Part shown: positions 11,044 to 22,462 of the stretch, piece after piece | How positions within the stretch are numbered: the first letter of the stretch is position 1 | How the letters are laid out: each line of letters opens with the position of its first letter | Assembly: GCA_951394045.1 (NCBI GenBank) | Contig: OX595989.1 | Span: forward strand, 2,852,001-2,916,000 | Direction: 5' to 3' | DNA length: 64,000 nucleotides | Origin: Nitzschia sp. DOCU1 | Taxonomy: Eukaryota > Bacillariophyta > Bacillariophyceae > Bacillariales > Bacillariaceae | Position numbers and translations under genes: made by a program | The notes under the pieces: generated by a model | Seen by the model: the letters and a program-made list of their open reading frames with translations, nothing else | Databases searched by the model: none | Told to the model about the DNA's origin: nothing

Positions 11044-13014
11044 TTAGGCTTCTGCCGCGAGTCGTAGATATCTCCAGAGATCGTCACGGCCAAGCTTGGT
11101 TTCAGCTGAAGTGACAATTACTGGAGAGTTGCCGACCTTGTTGGCCTTCATAGTTTCACGGAGGCCACTCATAATATCACTCGATACTCTTCCAGGCTGC
11201 TTTTTGGATGCCGATTTTACGTTCTTGTCAGCTTTGGTAAGTACAACGACGTACGCCACGCTCTTGGGTAAGCTCTGGCCAACTTCTTTCATGATCGTAG
11301 TATCTTCGTCGATCGGACCGTGGCGCCCATCAATCAGATGAAAGACGACTCGAAGGGTCTTGCGATTTGCAAGATATTCTCTCATGAAACTGGCCCATTC
11401 CTGCCTTTGCTTTTCGGGAACTTTGGCGAATCCAAAACCTGGCAAGTCCACAATATTGAACGAATCAAGATCTTTTTCTCCTTCAACGACATCGCCATAT
11501 TTGATTTCCTTTTCTCGGCCCGGTTTGTCATTGACTGCAAAGAAATTAAATTGTTGCGTTTTCCCTGGCCGTTTACTCGTAAACGCCAAGGCTTTACGGT
11601 TCGTTATCTACAGCAGACGCGAGTGTCAGCACGACCAAGTCCCAAACACTGCAGATCATCCATCACAATTATTACAGAGCTTCACTTACCATGTTGATCA
11701 AGCTAGACTTGCCAACGTTACTTCTTCCGATAAACACCGCTTCTCCTCTGTCGGCTGGCGGACAACCCGACATTTCGACGGCGCCCGTCACAAACAACAC
11801 CCGACGCACCAGCGCATTCGAGATGGCTTCAAAGACAAGATCATCGTTATCATTGGGAAAAGTGCTCATGGCTGTCAACACCGAGTATACAACATTGCAA
11901 GGAAGTGCTGCATCCTCCTCCTTCGACATGGGGACTGGCAGTGAACCCGCTCGTCGCGCCGTTTCGCATTTGGCGGCTCCCTGAATTATTCGCAGCCAAG
12001 GCATATTCACATCCGATGTGCTCAATTTGGCTTGGCGAATGAGGGGACCGAGTGTTGCCAACATTTCACACGCTTTGACTCCTCCAATAGGATCCTCTTC
12101 AAAGAAATGTCTCGACGCAATCGACGCTAGTGAAAATGCTCGGTGTTTGAGACGCTCCTGACTTTCAGGGGTGTCTAACGCCGTGCCCTGGTAGTATCAT
12201 CCGGAACGACGACGAGTTGAGATATGCAACGAAGCCTACTTTTGACGCAGACGTCACATTCGTCTTACCTCAAGTGGAAGGGACAATTCATCATGCAACA
12301 CTTCCATAGCATCCGTCTCATTTCCTACTCGCAATAGTCCACGAACAATGGCTGCCGATTCCATTGGCAGCATGGATGGTCGGTATTCTACAAGAAATTG
12401 GCCTGTTAGGAAACATGCGTCCGAACCTAATTCATCGACTCGAAATACATCTACTCACCCATTCTCCGAATATCAATAGCTCGTCTCGCTACCTTGTGGT
12501 TCCCAAAATGCAACGCCGCCACCGCCAAACGCGCCAATAATGAGCCGCGATAGCCATACGCAAAGCCCACATTGCATTCGCCAATCAAAAAGTCGGCCAC
12601 CACTTGTAAATCATGATGGTCGTGATTTTTTTGAGCACGTTTAATGGCTCGAGTCACTTCATCAGCTGTAGACGATTCTGTTAATTGCGAAACAGCATTA
12701 GAATGCAGAGAATACTTGGGTTTACTGCTGCGTTGCGGTTCATTTTTCTTTTGACGTTCCAGTGCCTTGCGTTCCGGCCGTGATAGCCGGGGTTTCTTGG
12801 TTGTGGCATTTTTTGTGGTTGCAGAGGAGAGTACCACCTCTTTCTCTTCATTCGGTACCGAGGCAAATAAACGTGACCGCGGTGTTATCAGCGACCGAGC
12901 AGGGGTGAAACATGGGCGATGTTCCGTCGGAACAAAGGAAGTCACTTCTAGAAGCCCGACGAGCACAATGACAAGGGACCGAAAGCAGCTCGGCCTTGAT
13001 GAACGGCTTAACAT
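11044..13014 (-). CDS. engB: EngB/YihA-type ribosome-biogenesis GTPase with long N-terminal extension, plastid-targeted
   Basis: One gene in four exons (13014-12459, 12387-12269, 12187-11690, 11607-11044; GT/AG introns, frames compatible), 578 aa. The C-terminal 200 residues are an EngB GTPase: G1 GRSNVGKSS, a G2 threonine near TQQFNFF, G3 DLPGFG, G4 TKAD. Bacterial EngB assembles the large ribosomal subunit; here the N-terminus (hydrophobic LVIVLVGLLEVTSFVP) indicates plastid import. Between the transit peptide and the GTPase lie about 300 residues: a basic region, then helical repeats (EVTRAIKRAQKN.., GLLRVGNETDAMEVL..) like those of PPR/TPR proteins. Splitting this into two genes would miss that exons 1-3 read straight into the GTPase. 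Confidence 0.85.
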
Positions 13015-13715
13015 TATTCACTGATTTCACTCCAAAAGGCCCGAGGGTACAAGGTGGTCTTTGTTGGGATGGCAAATCTTTTGACAACAGGGGGATGGCA
13101 CCATCGGCATCACACACAAGATCCCTCTCGCAGCCATCAAAAAAGAAAAACTCCTTTCGGTTTTTTTCGCGCGGTTGTTGTAATTTTTCGTCTGTTCTTG
13201 GGTGAGCACGCCGTCAGAGGGACGTCACTATTGCGATTTTTCTAGCTAGCAACAGTGAGCCAGCGCACAGGCGTGGCCAACTCGCGCTGCGATAGTCATT
13301 GCTGGAAGGAAACATGGTCGGAGTAGTCGGAAAATATCTGAACGTACGATGAACGGACGTAAGTTGCGCTTGGTCCTTCGAGTCATTATCCGTGACTCTA
13401 AACTCGTGAATCGCATGATGGTGTGTGATGGGGGTCGCGAGCGAGGACAACCACACAACCACACATGATGATGATGAGACCATGACGACGAGAGCGCCCC
13501 CGGCGATCAGCATGCAGCCCAGCTCCAGCCGATACTTCCTTCTGGAAGCTCCTCCTCTAGCTAGTCATCTCATCTTTATACACGTGGTTATCCCAAGTGA
13601 TCGGTGGATTATGGCCGTGACCAAACTCACGATTTCTTTCGAGGCAAAACTATCCGGACAGCACACGAGCACTCGCATGATAATATTGGAACGTTCCATG
13701 ACGAGATGAACCAAA
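13015..13715. other. divergent intergenic region, 701 bp
   Basis: This separates the EngB gene (minus) from the NSUN6-like gene (plus). Short frames exist on both strands but look like chance. ATG-dense, ATCATGATGATGA-rich sequence around 13420-13490 is low in complexity. I see no RNA gene. Confidence 0.4.
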
Positions 13716-15382
13716 ATGAAAGTATCACCGTCACCATCATCATCCTTAACCATACAGTCCATCGATGGACTGGAGATTGAACTTCCCGACGACATTCGAA
13801 ACTTTTTATCGCATCAATATCGAGAGTACGGCGATGATGCTTTGCCTCGTGCTTTGGCGGCCATGAAGCGTCCACCGGCCAGCACCATTTGTAGAATCAA
13901 TCAAATCCTGGCGACTCGAGAAGAGGTCGAAGGAGAGTTGAGTCGCCTCTTGGAGCCATATCCACATTTAATGCTACAACGACACGACGTGTTTGACGAT
14001 GTGCTCTGCATCTTGCCTCGGAATCATGAGGCTACAACAAGAAGTGACGATGATATGAATTATACGCTACGGCATCCAGCGGTTCTTCCACGAAATGATA
14101 ATGATTTAAACGCCGCTGCTCTTCCATCCTTTCCCCCGAGTCGAGAGAAAGACGGCTGGCCCATGACGCATCGAGCCGTACTTTGCGACCGATTTTGTGG
14201 TGAGGCTGTCCTTCGAGGTTCGGACATTTTTGTGCGAGGGATTTTGGCAGCCGATGCTGGCATTCAGGAAGGAGAAACCGTTGCCGTATACGCCGATATT
14301 CGAAAACCCACAGAGACTGCAGTGTCACATGGGTCCCAGCTAGATCGTTATTATCAAGGTCGGTGTGTCTATCTGGGACTGGGGAAAACTGCCTGCAGTC
14401 GTAGTGCCTTGTTTCGATCGACACAGGGCATTGGCGTGGTCATGTCCAAGGATCCCTCCCAGCGAGTAGGGCCGTGCTTACCTCCTCTCTCGGGTGTATT
14501 GCAGGACAAGATGATGTTGCAGAATCTTCCTTCCGTTCTGGTGGGGAATGTCCTGGATCCCCAAGTCGATCATTGCATTTTAGACATGTGCGCCGCTCCT
14601 GGAGGAAAGTCGGCGCACTTGGCGAGCTTGGTGCGAAACAAGGCGACCATTGTTGCTTGCGACAAGAGCCGCAAAAAGATGATTGCCGCCAAGGAACTCT
14701 TTCAACAACTAGGGGCGACATGCATTACGCCACTAGCTCTGGATTCTACCAAATGCGTCGATCGGTCACATAGAGGCCATGGCCCAGTGCCGTCGATTCA
14801 GCAGGTGAGTTTAGAATGCATGCAAGATGGCGTTGTCTTCGTTTGGGCATCTCTAACATCAGCCAACGGAATGCTACGCTGTGTCTCGTCGTGATGATCA
14901 TCTACTTCTAGATTCTGGATTCGGCCGACGTGGATGAAAACTATGGACTGAAAAAGATTAAACAGTTCCCGCCAGAGTCATTTGATCGAATCTTGCTGGA
15001 CCCACCGTGCAGCGCATTGGGTCTGAGGCCAAAACTTTTCGTGCCGCATACATCTCTGGAGGAGCTGCGGAAACACGCACAGTATCAACAAAAGTTTGTT
15101 GCAGAAGCCGTGGACTTGCTCAAACCAGGGGGCATCATGACATACTCCACATGCACCATTTGCTGCGAAGAAAACGAGAAACTAGTTCACTACATACTTC
15201 AGAACTATCCCGCAATGTCACTACTACCTATTCAGACCAAGATGGGAGGGCCTGGACTTTATAGCTGCGGGCTTAACGACAGAGAACAGGACTTAGTGCG
15301 GCGCTTTAACCCTCAAGATCGCAACACTGACACAATGGGCTTTTTCCTCGCTCTCTTCAGAAAGGCAGACCCGCCTACTTAA
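13716..15382 (+). CDS. RNA (cytosine-5) methyltransferase, NSUN6-like, with PUA domain
   Basis: Two exons (13716-14804 and 14912-15382) give 519 aa. The N-terminal helical part is followed by a PUA-like domain (CGEAVLRGSDIFVRGILAAD), then the Rossmann methyltransferase: SAM-binding DMCAAPGGKSAHLA, catalytic motif IV DPPCSALGLRP and motif VI TYSTCTI, each with the conserved cysteine. An internal PUA before the catalytic core, without a RsmB-type N-terminus, is the layout of NSUN6. In animals that enzyme methylates C72 of tRNA-Cys and tRNA-Thr and some mRNA sites. The intron falls between the SAM site and motif IV, so each exon alone would look incomplete. Confidence 0.88.
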
Positions 15383-16216
15383 AAACAACGCTATGACACA
15401 GCTGCTCCAAACATTGAGCGCGGCTAATAAATACTATGAAAAGGTTCAACTATCATACCGTATTTCATTCCGTCTTGTAGGGCATGTGGTCCCAAACAAA
15501 TAAGAGTCCTCTTTGAAGAAAGAGCCATTTTTTAGACCTAGCAATCGTCTATCGTACCATGGTACGATTTATCATCCATCATCGAAAACATGCGGGAAAA
15601 AATGACGCAATGCGGGCTCTAATAAAACTGGGACCCAAGAGCCAAGAAGTCTGAGCGAACCTCTGATTTCCTGTCGCGCCAAGCGGAACCTTAATTGAGC
15701 GTGACGGTGAAGAAACGCCGCCGTAGTCTTGGACCCCGTTCCGCCTGACGCATCATCACCTCCACGCCATCTCAATAGGCCTATCAGTCTGATTGGTGTT
15801 AACAAATTCGGGAACCACATAAACTCCGAAAAACAGTTGCATCTTATTAGTAGTGGACATTTCCGGGCAAGAACTTATGGTATGATACAGTGCAGTTTCT
15901 GCTCACTACACGGACGGTAGCGTACCTGGTATGTGGCCCAGACTCGAGCAATTCCATTTAGCCTTTAATTCATCCGAGATGGATGAAAGGGTGAATCAAA
16001 GGTTCTCCTGGGTGTAGAATAAAGTTGATTGTTAAGTAAACATGATGCGAAAACGTTACCCAAGTTCCTACCTCTTAAAAAGGCCCTCAAAACGAATGGC
16101 CGAATGCCAATGGTCAACACCATCCAGGCCGCCCTCCAAAAAGGCGCTCCTCATAAAATCCAAGCTCTTCCCCATCAATACCAATCAAGACCTCCGAAGA
16201 AAGATAACCTGTAAAC
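15383..16216. other. intergenic region, 834 bp
   Basis: This begins with the 3' UTR of the NSUN6-like gene (an AATAAA lies about 45 bp after the stop). Short frames on both strands have no family resemblance. I looked for tRNA arms here and found none. Confidence 0.35.
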
Positions 16217-16495
16217 ATGGACAAGTCTTTACCAACACCATCAGCTCCTCGTCTGAACCCTGCCCCTGCGTCACTATTTCCCCAAAATTCCACCTTTTCC
16301 ATGGGACCCGCCTTCTTTGCTGAAGATCTGCAAGACTCATTCGGAGGACCTCGCGTGGCCTTGAGAAGGATGAGCGAATCCGAGCATCTCCAAAGTGTTT
16401 TGGACACATTGGAACAAGCACTTTTGATTTGCGAAACAGACAACCTTGATGATTTGGGACGAATAATGATGGATACAAATGGGAACTCATTGTGA
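16217..16495 (+). CDS. small hypothetical protein
   Basis: This 92-aa frame opens with a Pro/Ser-rich segment and ends in a well-formed amphipathic helix (SESEHLQSVLDTLEQALL). No family is recognised. A 174-residue frame overlaps it on the other strand, so strand assignment rests only on composition. A 5' exon could lie upstream. Confidence 0.3.
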   Translation: MDKSLPTPSAPRLNPAPASLFPQNSTFSMGPAFFAEDLQDSFGGPRVALRRMSESEHLQSVLDTLEQALLICETDNLDDLGRIMMDTNGNSL

Positions 16496-16665
16496 GGGGA
16501 TGACCTTGTTACTAAAAACTTCGCAATCCAACTACGCCTACTGTCAATAAATTTATGGGGCACCCAGCCAGAATATGATGTAAATATTGTATTGTAAAGC
16601 TTCTGTAAATTCCGAATTAATCTTTCCTCGCTCGGCAAAAACTTTCAGTTGTATTAGTCCATTGT

Positions 16666-17790
16666 TTATGTCATCTCCTGATTCGTTGCCTCGAAGCGTT
16701 GCTTCTTCTTGGTCAAATAGTGCCTCCAGAGTGTACGAATGCGTTTCGGATCCTTGAGAGGATGCCTCCATGTATCATGGTAGGCGCTAGGATTGTTGAA
16801 ACCAATGATCGGTTTGGCTGTTATTGCTCTCATACTGTGTACGTAGTTTCCCATGGCGACATCTTCGTGGGGTACAAAGATGTCTTTGCGGGGACACTGG
16901 TCCGACACGATATATTGCGAGACGTCCATACTGGCGAAATAGAACCCACCGCCATGAAAGTAGGGCGCCGTCATGTTCTCGCAGTGGTCATGTTCCGGCC
17001 ATCCACATGCAACTTTATCCATCGGCGTGCCTCCATATATTCGAGCACGCTCGTAGTCTACCTTCTCCTCCTGTTCGTCAATCCACCGAAGAAACCTGAC
17101 AGGGATGAGAAGCGTATCGCTGTCTGTCTTGGCAACATAGTGAAAGGGCGAGTTCAATTCTTTTTGCAAAAGGGTAGCATATCGAAACCATGTTGGTGAC
17201 TTGCCAAACTCTGCATTCTCAACAATATCCAAAGCAACCAAGTCCTCCGTTGGATGTGAACGAATCATTTCAGAAGTCGTGAATGCGTTCAATAATTCTG
17301 TCCGATTGTGAGCTGGAAGGTCAGTTGACTGCCCCACGACAAACGCGTACGCGATTTGGCAGTCGAGGGCATCCACCACCTTCTGCACGATGTCTTGCAG
17401 TGCACAGATGCGATGAATTTCGTCTGGTGCCCCGTGATCTTTGTAGTACCGAAGATATGTTGCACGGATCATCTCCCTGCGGTCGAACTCTCGACTACCC
17501 TCCCTTTTGAAACTTTCATAGGACATGATGCCGAGGAGAAACCTGGGCGGCCCGATTTTATCGCCTGCTGCGTTTACTCGCACTCGTTCCTTCCAGGAAA
17601 CTTCATCGGAACCAGCAGTAGCATTTGAATTTCTCAACATGGAAACTGGATCATGCTGCCCAACCTCGATAGGAGAGTCAACAACGGCTTTACGAAGTAG
17701 ACTTATTGTCATGTTCATCCAAATGAGGAGCAGCAGCACGATGACAACTCGGGTCACGGAGCGCCGCGTAGGGCTTTTTCGATTTAGCAT
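16666..17790 (-). CDS. Golgi type II membrane glycosyltransferase, GT31 (beta-1,3-galactosyltransferase)-like
   Basis: This 374-aa protein has a short basic cytosolic tail and one transmembrane helix (VVIVLLLLIWMNMTISLL, residues about 14-31), then a lumenal domain with N-glycosylation sequons. GT31 features are FLLGIMS with downstream RREMIRATYL, a DxD-type motif in VAKTDSDTLLI, a YGGTP turn, YFHGGGFYFAS and the late HEDVAMGNYV motif. GT31 enzymes add beta-1,3-linked Gal or GlcNAc to glycoproteins or lipids; donor and acceptor cannot be assigned here. The ATG at 17790 was chosen, as the frame beyond it starts only at a TTG. Confidence 0.8.
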   Translation of the reverse strand: MLNRKSPTRRSVTRVVIVLLLLIWMNMTISLLRKAVVDSPIEVGQHDPVSMLRNSNATAGSDEVSWKERVRVNAAGDKIGPPRFLLGIMSYESFKREGSREFDRREMIRATYLRYYKDHGAPDEIHRICALQDIVQKVVDALDCQIAYAFVVGQSTDLPAHNRTELLNAFTTSEMIRSHPTEDLVALDIVENAEFGKSPTWFRYATLLQKELNSPFHYVAKTDSDTLLIPVRFLRWIDEQEEKVDYERARIYGGTPMDKVACGWPEHDHCENMTAPYFHGGGFYFASMDVSQYIVSDQCPRKDIFVPHEDVAMGNYVHSMRAITAKPIIGFNNPSAYHDTWRHPLKDPKRIRTLWRHYLTKKKQRFEATNQEMT

Positions 17791-18159
17791 GGCGCGAGGT
17801 CCATAGCGCAAAATTCGAAGAAATACATTCAGCAATCTATTGCCATCAAAGCTGGAGAGGCCTACCGGTGGTCCTCCGGGCCTTCGTTGTCATGGTCAGC
17901 CGTCTTCAGTTGACCTTTTGCTAATGTCTGTCATCGTCGCCTTCGGATCAAGGTTTCTCGTGAAAAGACGAGGATGCGGGTCGATGGAGATTTTGCCACC
18001 ACCCATCACGCGCGCCGACGGCGGCGGTCGGTCGAACTACGACCCCTTCGACCGGATTGTCAAATGACTTGACCGACTCACTCCTCACAACCACGACAAT
18101 AATAGACAGGCCTCTACTATCTTACCGGCAGCATATGGAGATCAATCGATTGATCGATA
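17791..18159. other. intergenic region, 369 bp
   Basis: This is the 5' flank of the glycosyltransferase and the 3' flank of the AlaX gene. A GC-rich CGGCGGCGG patch lies around 18010-18030, and an ATCGATTGATCGAT near-palindrome around 18140-18158. No gene was seen. Confidence 0.35.
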
Positions 18160-19051
18160 TTATTTGCTATGCTCCCAATCTTGATCGTATTTGATCTTGA
18201 CAATTCCTTTCTTACATCTGAGGCCCGTAATTCCCCACTTTCGTTCACGCAGCGATCCAGTGCTCTTGACGTGAGTTCCACCGCAAGGACACGTCCACCC
18301 TGCTACAGTAACCAGTCTCACTGGCTCGTCTCCAAAGTCGCTAAAGTTGAAATAGTTTTCTTTGATACGATCACACTGCTGCTGCGCCTCGTCCTTGCTG
18401 AGTACCTGAATTCCAGTGTCGATATCTTCCTCCAGTAACTCTTGAAAGGATGCTTGTAATTTTTGGAGAATTGGGCCTCGTTCATCGGCAGGGATGTTTC
18501 CCTTGTACTCAACAAAAGGACCATCGAGGCTAGGTAGAAGGAATCGTTCAAAGATTCGGTGAGCTTAGGACAGCACAAAAGATCGTTCCAACCCTGTATT
18601 CCAAGAAAACTCACAAATGGTACGCCTTGGAAGTCTCCATTCCAGGTAGTAACCCAACCTTTGCCATGGCAGCATCCACCACATGTCCTGCCGTGTGACA
18701 CTCTGATAAAATCAATCGATTTGGCTGGTCCACCAACACCTTGACTTTGTCGCCCACGGCAATGCTAGCATTGGCATCGACAGTGCCCGTATGCGTGGCG
18801 ATCTTGGAGGAACGATCCAACAAGATCTTGGTAACTTGAATTTTGGTGTCTCCATTTTCAATGATCCCGCGATCTGTCGGTTGGCCTCCTCCCTGAGCAT
18901 GCAAGACAGTTCGATTGAGCGCCAGCTGGACGGTCTTGGTTGTCTCGTCGCCCTTCGTGTCGGCTTCTTCGATAAAGACACATTGAGTGATTTCGGCATC
19001 ACATTCCATCAAGAAGTTGCCTTCGTAGGAGTAATAGAGCATGTCCGTCAT
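18160..19051 (-). CDS. AlaX-type alanyl-tRNA editing protein
   Basis: Two exons (19051-18615 and 18529-18160, an 85-bp GT/AG intron) give 268 aa. It is a freestanding homologue of the editing domain of alanyl-tRNA synthetase, which removes Ser or Gly wrongly attached to tRNA-Ala. The zinc site is complete: the HxxxH motif in SECHTAGHVVDA and the later CPCGGTHVKS cysteine/histidine pair. The splice joins KAYHF to LDGPFVEYKG, matching the family. The ATG at 19051 gives the usual AlaX start, but a strong acceptor-like tract (TTGTCTCTTGCAG) lies just upstream near 19075, so a short 5' exon may exist. The 5' flank is the left copy of the 491-bp duplication. Confidence 0.85.
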
Positions 19052-19142
19052 GATAGGAACCTCGTAGTCGACTGCAAGAGACAAGACGAAAGAAACAATA
19101 GCAGGCACACGAGTTATAGTGTGTCGGTGGCATGAGGGGCAT

Positions 19143-19633
19143 TGGAAGAAAGTTCTGCTTTAAAAAGATCGCAGCCAGCTTGTACGGGCAGCAGCAAGAC
19201 TATTGGTCGACTCAATCGAAAAATCGATTTTGATCGGTTCAGTCGTTGCAACGACCATGGCAGAGTATGGATCATCCGGTGTTTAAAGGGGCTACTATTT
19301 GGAGAGGTTGTCGAGCAGAAATAACTACAATAGGATCTGAATTTGTTGTCTATTTGCTCATGGCTGGTTCTAGTTTTTGCCGTGTGCCCGAACAAACTTG
19401 CACCACAACATCCTTGCTGCCATCTTAGCGTTTCTCGCGCTTGACACGACTTTGTTCATCGCTAGCCATCACGTTGTTCCGTTTCTTCCCTCCTCCAAGT
19501 TGGTTTTCTGTGTACTTTGACGGTGATGCAGTTCTGCTCTGCGTAGTGGTAGTGGTATGCATGCTGCGAATCGTCCAACTGATGCGTTCCCCAACTGCTC
19601 CATCCATTTTGCGCACCTTGGGGATTTCGTGTT
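19143..19633. repeat. left copy of 491-bp direct duplication flanking the LINE
   Basis: This segment is repeated at 39642-40132; by eye I find one substitution (G at about 19301 versus A) and no indel. Outside the LINE the two copies join to give an uninterrupted AlkB-gene/AlaX-gene junction, so this is best read as a target-site duplication. It carries the last 209 bp of the AlkB coding region plus the original AlkB-AlaX intergenic DNA. Confidence 0.85.
19425..19633 (-). pseudogene. 3' fragment of the AlkB-like gene left by the duplication
   Basis: This encodes the last ~69 residues of the AlkB-like protein (through the RISWTIRSMH segment to the stop), identical to the intact gene at 39924. 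It has no promoter or N-terminal part, since the LINE 5' end abuts it at 19634. It is a passive remnant. Confidence 0.85.
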
Positions 19634-19714
19634 AGAAATCTAATTGCAAAACAGCTAAAAAATTCTCCGTAGAATTGTATGCTGGGCTTGGTAGCAGATT
19701 TGATCATTTTGACC

Positions 19715-22462
19715 ATGGGAAAACGAAACCAACCTGCCACCCCCACCCAGCGAACTCTTCGCAAGCAACCCCCTCGCACCTCTACTCAGAGCGGAGACAA
19801 AGGCAAGCAACGCCGCGTTGCCACTGCTCAAACCGTCGCTGAGAACGATGATTTACTCATCGTCAAAGAACCCTACGAGAGTACCGGTACAGTTCCTACA
19901 GCCGAAGTAACAGGTACACACGGTAAGAATGCTAACTCCTTTGCAGCTCTAGAAGACATCGATGAATCCTCTATTGAGTCTGCTACAGTCAAACCCGAGG
20001 AGGGTGCAACCCCTAGCGACGAAGAAAAGACGGATGATGATGAGGATGGTCCAAGGCGTGGAAAATTCCGGACGGCAAAAGCTCTCGCGAACGTAGCAAT
20101 TAAAATGGATATTTCCGAGGACGATGACGGCAGCTCTGACAGCAACTACTTTGATACCACGCCTATAAAAATTGACGACAGCTTCGACAGCAACTCATCG
20201 GAATTTATGAACCTGACCACCCCCCTTGAAGCAGAGCCAAAAATGCTCCAACGATTGATAGAAGAACGGGAGAAAGATCTGGACGAGATTACGGCCAAGC
20301 TTCAATTCGACTCTCCCCCGGTGGAACTCAAAGAAAGTCAACCCCCAGGGACAGCGCCACTCCAGGTCAAAAAGCCCACGGACAAGAAACCCAAGGCTAA
20401 GAAAGACGTGGGTAAGAAGCTATCATTTGCAAAGGATAACAAGAAAAACCCCGACAACCCCGACAACCCAGACGCCCACAGCTTATCTACAAAGAGCTCT
20501 TCTGACAGCGGCAAGAAACCCCAAGGCCCTCTACTGTACGTGGATGCAGCCCGTGGAGAAGGGGAATTCACCCCTCCTCCCGTGGATACAGAAAAGGCCT
20601 GTCGATACAGTCTTCGAATCGTCGTAGAACCAGACACTGCTCCCATGAAAGTATTATGTAGTGCCCTCAAGCACTTTTTCACCCATGTGAAGAACTCAAT
20701 TGGAGGAAAGATCGGCTTGGCTGTGTACGCCCCCAACGGACCCTCTCTTCCCACACTGGTCAAGGTCTCTGAGTTCCCGGAAGGAAAACAGAACACCAAG
20801 GATAAGAAGTTCATGAACAATTACTTTGATCATTATCCCAAGCTAAGAAGCGGGAAAGCCTACACGGCATATCTTCGGGTACGCATCGTGACTGATGACC
20901 CCGCAAAGCTCACTTTCCCCTTGACCGAAATCGGAGAATATTGCAGCGAAGACTTGGAGGAGGAATCTACGGATCCTCTTAAAAAACACAAGTATAAGAT
21001 CATGCTATCACGTAACCCTCAAGTATGCCAGGCCACTAAGTCCGAAGTCGTCGGCTGGCTGTTTGGATCCACCAAGACAATTAACGAACACACGTTCCTT
21101 CCAGCCATCAGGAAACAACTGGACATTCCGTCATATGTTGCCCTCGGCATTGCTTGGAAGACCCTACGTAAAGACGACAAGAAATCCTATCCCTGGGACC
21201 AAGGCGCGGTGGCGCCCCAAGCATTGACCATCGAAATCGACGCAGATTACTATGGCGTTTTCGCCCCGAAGATGGCGAAACTGTTCAAGAAGAGAAGCAC
21301 CACCAGGATCTGCGGGCTAAACCTCCGTCTGGTTCCATGCTTCACTAGCCCTGCGGCGGAAGGTCTCGAAGATGAAACTTTGGTGGACACGCGCTACATG
21401 GCGCAAAAGCAACAATGGTTTATCAACCATCACATCGCTAAACTCCCTCCAACCGCCTTCATCCTCGAATTAGACCTTCCCATCCCACACCCAGAAAACA
21501 AAGACGATATCTGGACACTCCGTCGATATTTTATGAAGCAAGCACCTATCGGATACCCTGCTATGCGTCTTTTCGTAACGGTAGACCAAACCTGGGATGG
21601 GAAAGGACATGTCGCCATTACATGCAAGATCTTTTACAAAGAGGCATTACGGGCTCTCACTCGGATGATTCCAGAGTGCCTTCACGTCTACGGCACACGA
21701 GCTCGACGTTGGTTTACAAACACCAGATTAGCTGCTGCTAGCCACATCGCATGGGACCCCAAAGCCAAGCGAACCATCTCTGCCGACACTGAGGCAGCTG
21801 ATCTAGTTACTGAGGATTTCATGGGAATGGGAAAAGCCTGGCAGACAGCAGCGCGGCCCACCACTACGGAAGAAGAGGTCGACGGACGCCCCACCACCAC
21901 CGTAGAAGCGTCTATGGACGCAGCTCAAGCCAACAATCACAATCCCGAGAAACCCAGTCCCAACGCTGCTGCTACCACTCCTGCTACAACAGTCACCCCG
22001 GTCGCCACGCCAGGAATCCGACAAGTAGACGCCTCCTCGGTCAAGTCATTTGGAGATGCCTTTGGCAGGGAACACGACGGTAATACGGTTCAAACCCAGG
22101 CACCATCAACGGGCCCAGACTTGCAGGAAGAGGACACCCACGGACGAGTCACCATGGACCTTACCGGCATGGAAGTCAAGGAACGCACGTCAGCTAACGG
22201 AGACGAAGATACGGTCACGGTCAGCACCATGGGCAACTCCACCAGCGCAAGACTACAGCTCCGCGAGGTCAAGTCCACGAATCGTAAACTGGTAGAAGCC
22301 AATGAGGCTATTGCACAAGAAAATGAAGACCTCCAAGAACGAATGGCGCTGATGGAACGGCAGATCACTCTGCTCATGCAGCATACCACCTTGAAGCCCC
22401 CCCCCCCAGCCGTAGGGGATGGACACAGCACCGTGGCTGGCGGTGCTGGATCCAATGAATAA
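19715..22462 (+). CDS. LINE ORF1 protein (RNA-binding, gag-like)
   Basis: This 915-aa protein has a disordered, charged N-terminal third (basic, then acidic), a globular middle beginning near CRYSLRIVVEPDTAPMKVL, and a C-terminal leucine-zipper-like coiled coil (residues about 850-895; NRKLVEANEAIAQENEDLQE). No CCHC knuckle is present. In other LINEs, ORF1 coats the transcript and acts as a chaperone; that role is inferred. The ATG at 19715 (ACCATGG) is preferred over one 36 nt upstream. An 11-C run at 22397-22407 sits near the end. The stop overlaps the start of ORF2. Confidence 0.75.
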   Translation: MGKRNQPATPTQRTLRKQPPRTSTQSGDKGKQRRVATAQTVAENDDLLIVKEPYESTGTVPTAEVTGTHGKNANSFAALEDIDESSIESATVKPEEGATPSDEEKTDDDEDGPRRGKFRTAKALANVAIKMDISEDDDGSSDSNYFDTTPIKIDDSFDSNSSEFMNLTTPLEAEPKMLQRLIEEREKDLDEITAKLQFDSPPVELKESQPPGTAPLQVKKPTDKKPKAKKDVGKKLSFAKDNKKNPDNPDNPDAHSLSTKSSSDSGKKPQGPLLYVDAARGEGEFTPPPVDTEKACRYSLRIVVEPDTAPMKVLCSALKHFFTHVKNSIGGKIGLAVYAPNGPSLPTLVKVSEFPEGKQNTKDKKFMNNYFDHYPKLRSGKAYTAYLRVRIVTDDPAKLTFPLTEIGEYCSEDLEEESTDPLKKHKYKIMLSRNPQVCQATKSEVVGWLFGSTKTINEHTFLPAIRKQLDIPSYVALGIAWKTLRKDDKKSYPWDQGAVAPQALTIEIDADYYGVFAPKMAKLFKKRSTTRICGLNLRLVPCFTSPAAEGLEDETLVDTRYMAQKQQWFINHHIAKLPPTAFILELDLPIPHPENKDDIWTLRRYFMKQAPIGYPAMRLFVTVDQTWDGKGHVAITCKIFYKEALRALTRMIPECLHVYGTRARRWFTNTRLAAASHIAWDPKAKRTISADTEAADLVTEDFMGMGKAWQTAARPTTTEEEVDGRPTTTVEASMDAAQANNHNPEKPSPNAAATTPATTVTPVATPGIRQVDASSVKSFGDAFGREHDGNTVQTQAPSTGPDLQEEDTHGRVTMDLTGMEVKERTSANGDEDTVTVSTMGNSTSARLQLREVKSTNRKLVEANEAIAQENEDLQERMALMERQITLLMQHTTLKPPPPAVGDGHSTVAGGAGSNE

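Noticed and set aside
11672..12064. Treating the EngB N-terminal region and the GTPase as two genes
   Set aside because: Introns with GT/AG ends join the frames from 13014 to 11044 without a stop, and G1 (exon 3) and G3/G4 (exon 4) are parts of one domain.
15383..16216. tRNA or snRNA gene in the larger spacers
   Set aside because: I found no paired acceptor/T arms with a matching anticodon loop by eye. A covariance-model scan would be decisive.
16114..16638. 174-codon minus-strand ORF overlapping the small hypothetical ORF at 16217
   Set aside because: Composition and motif content are weak. I preferred the plus-strand frame, though with low confidence.
22397..22407. C11 run as a programmed frameshift site fusing LINE ORF1 to ORF2
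   Set aside because: A TAG in the ORF2 frame at 22413, just after the run, would end any product shifted there.
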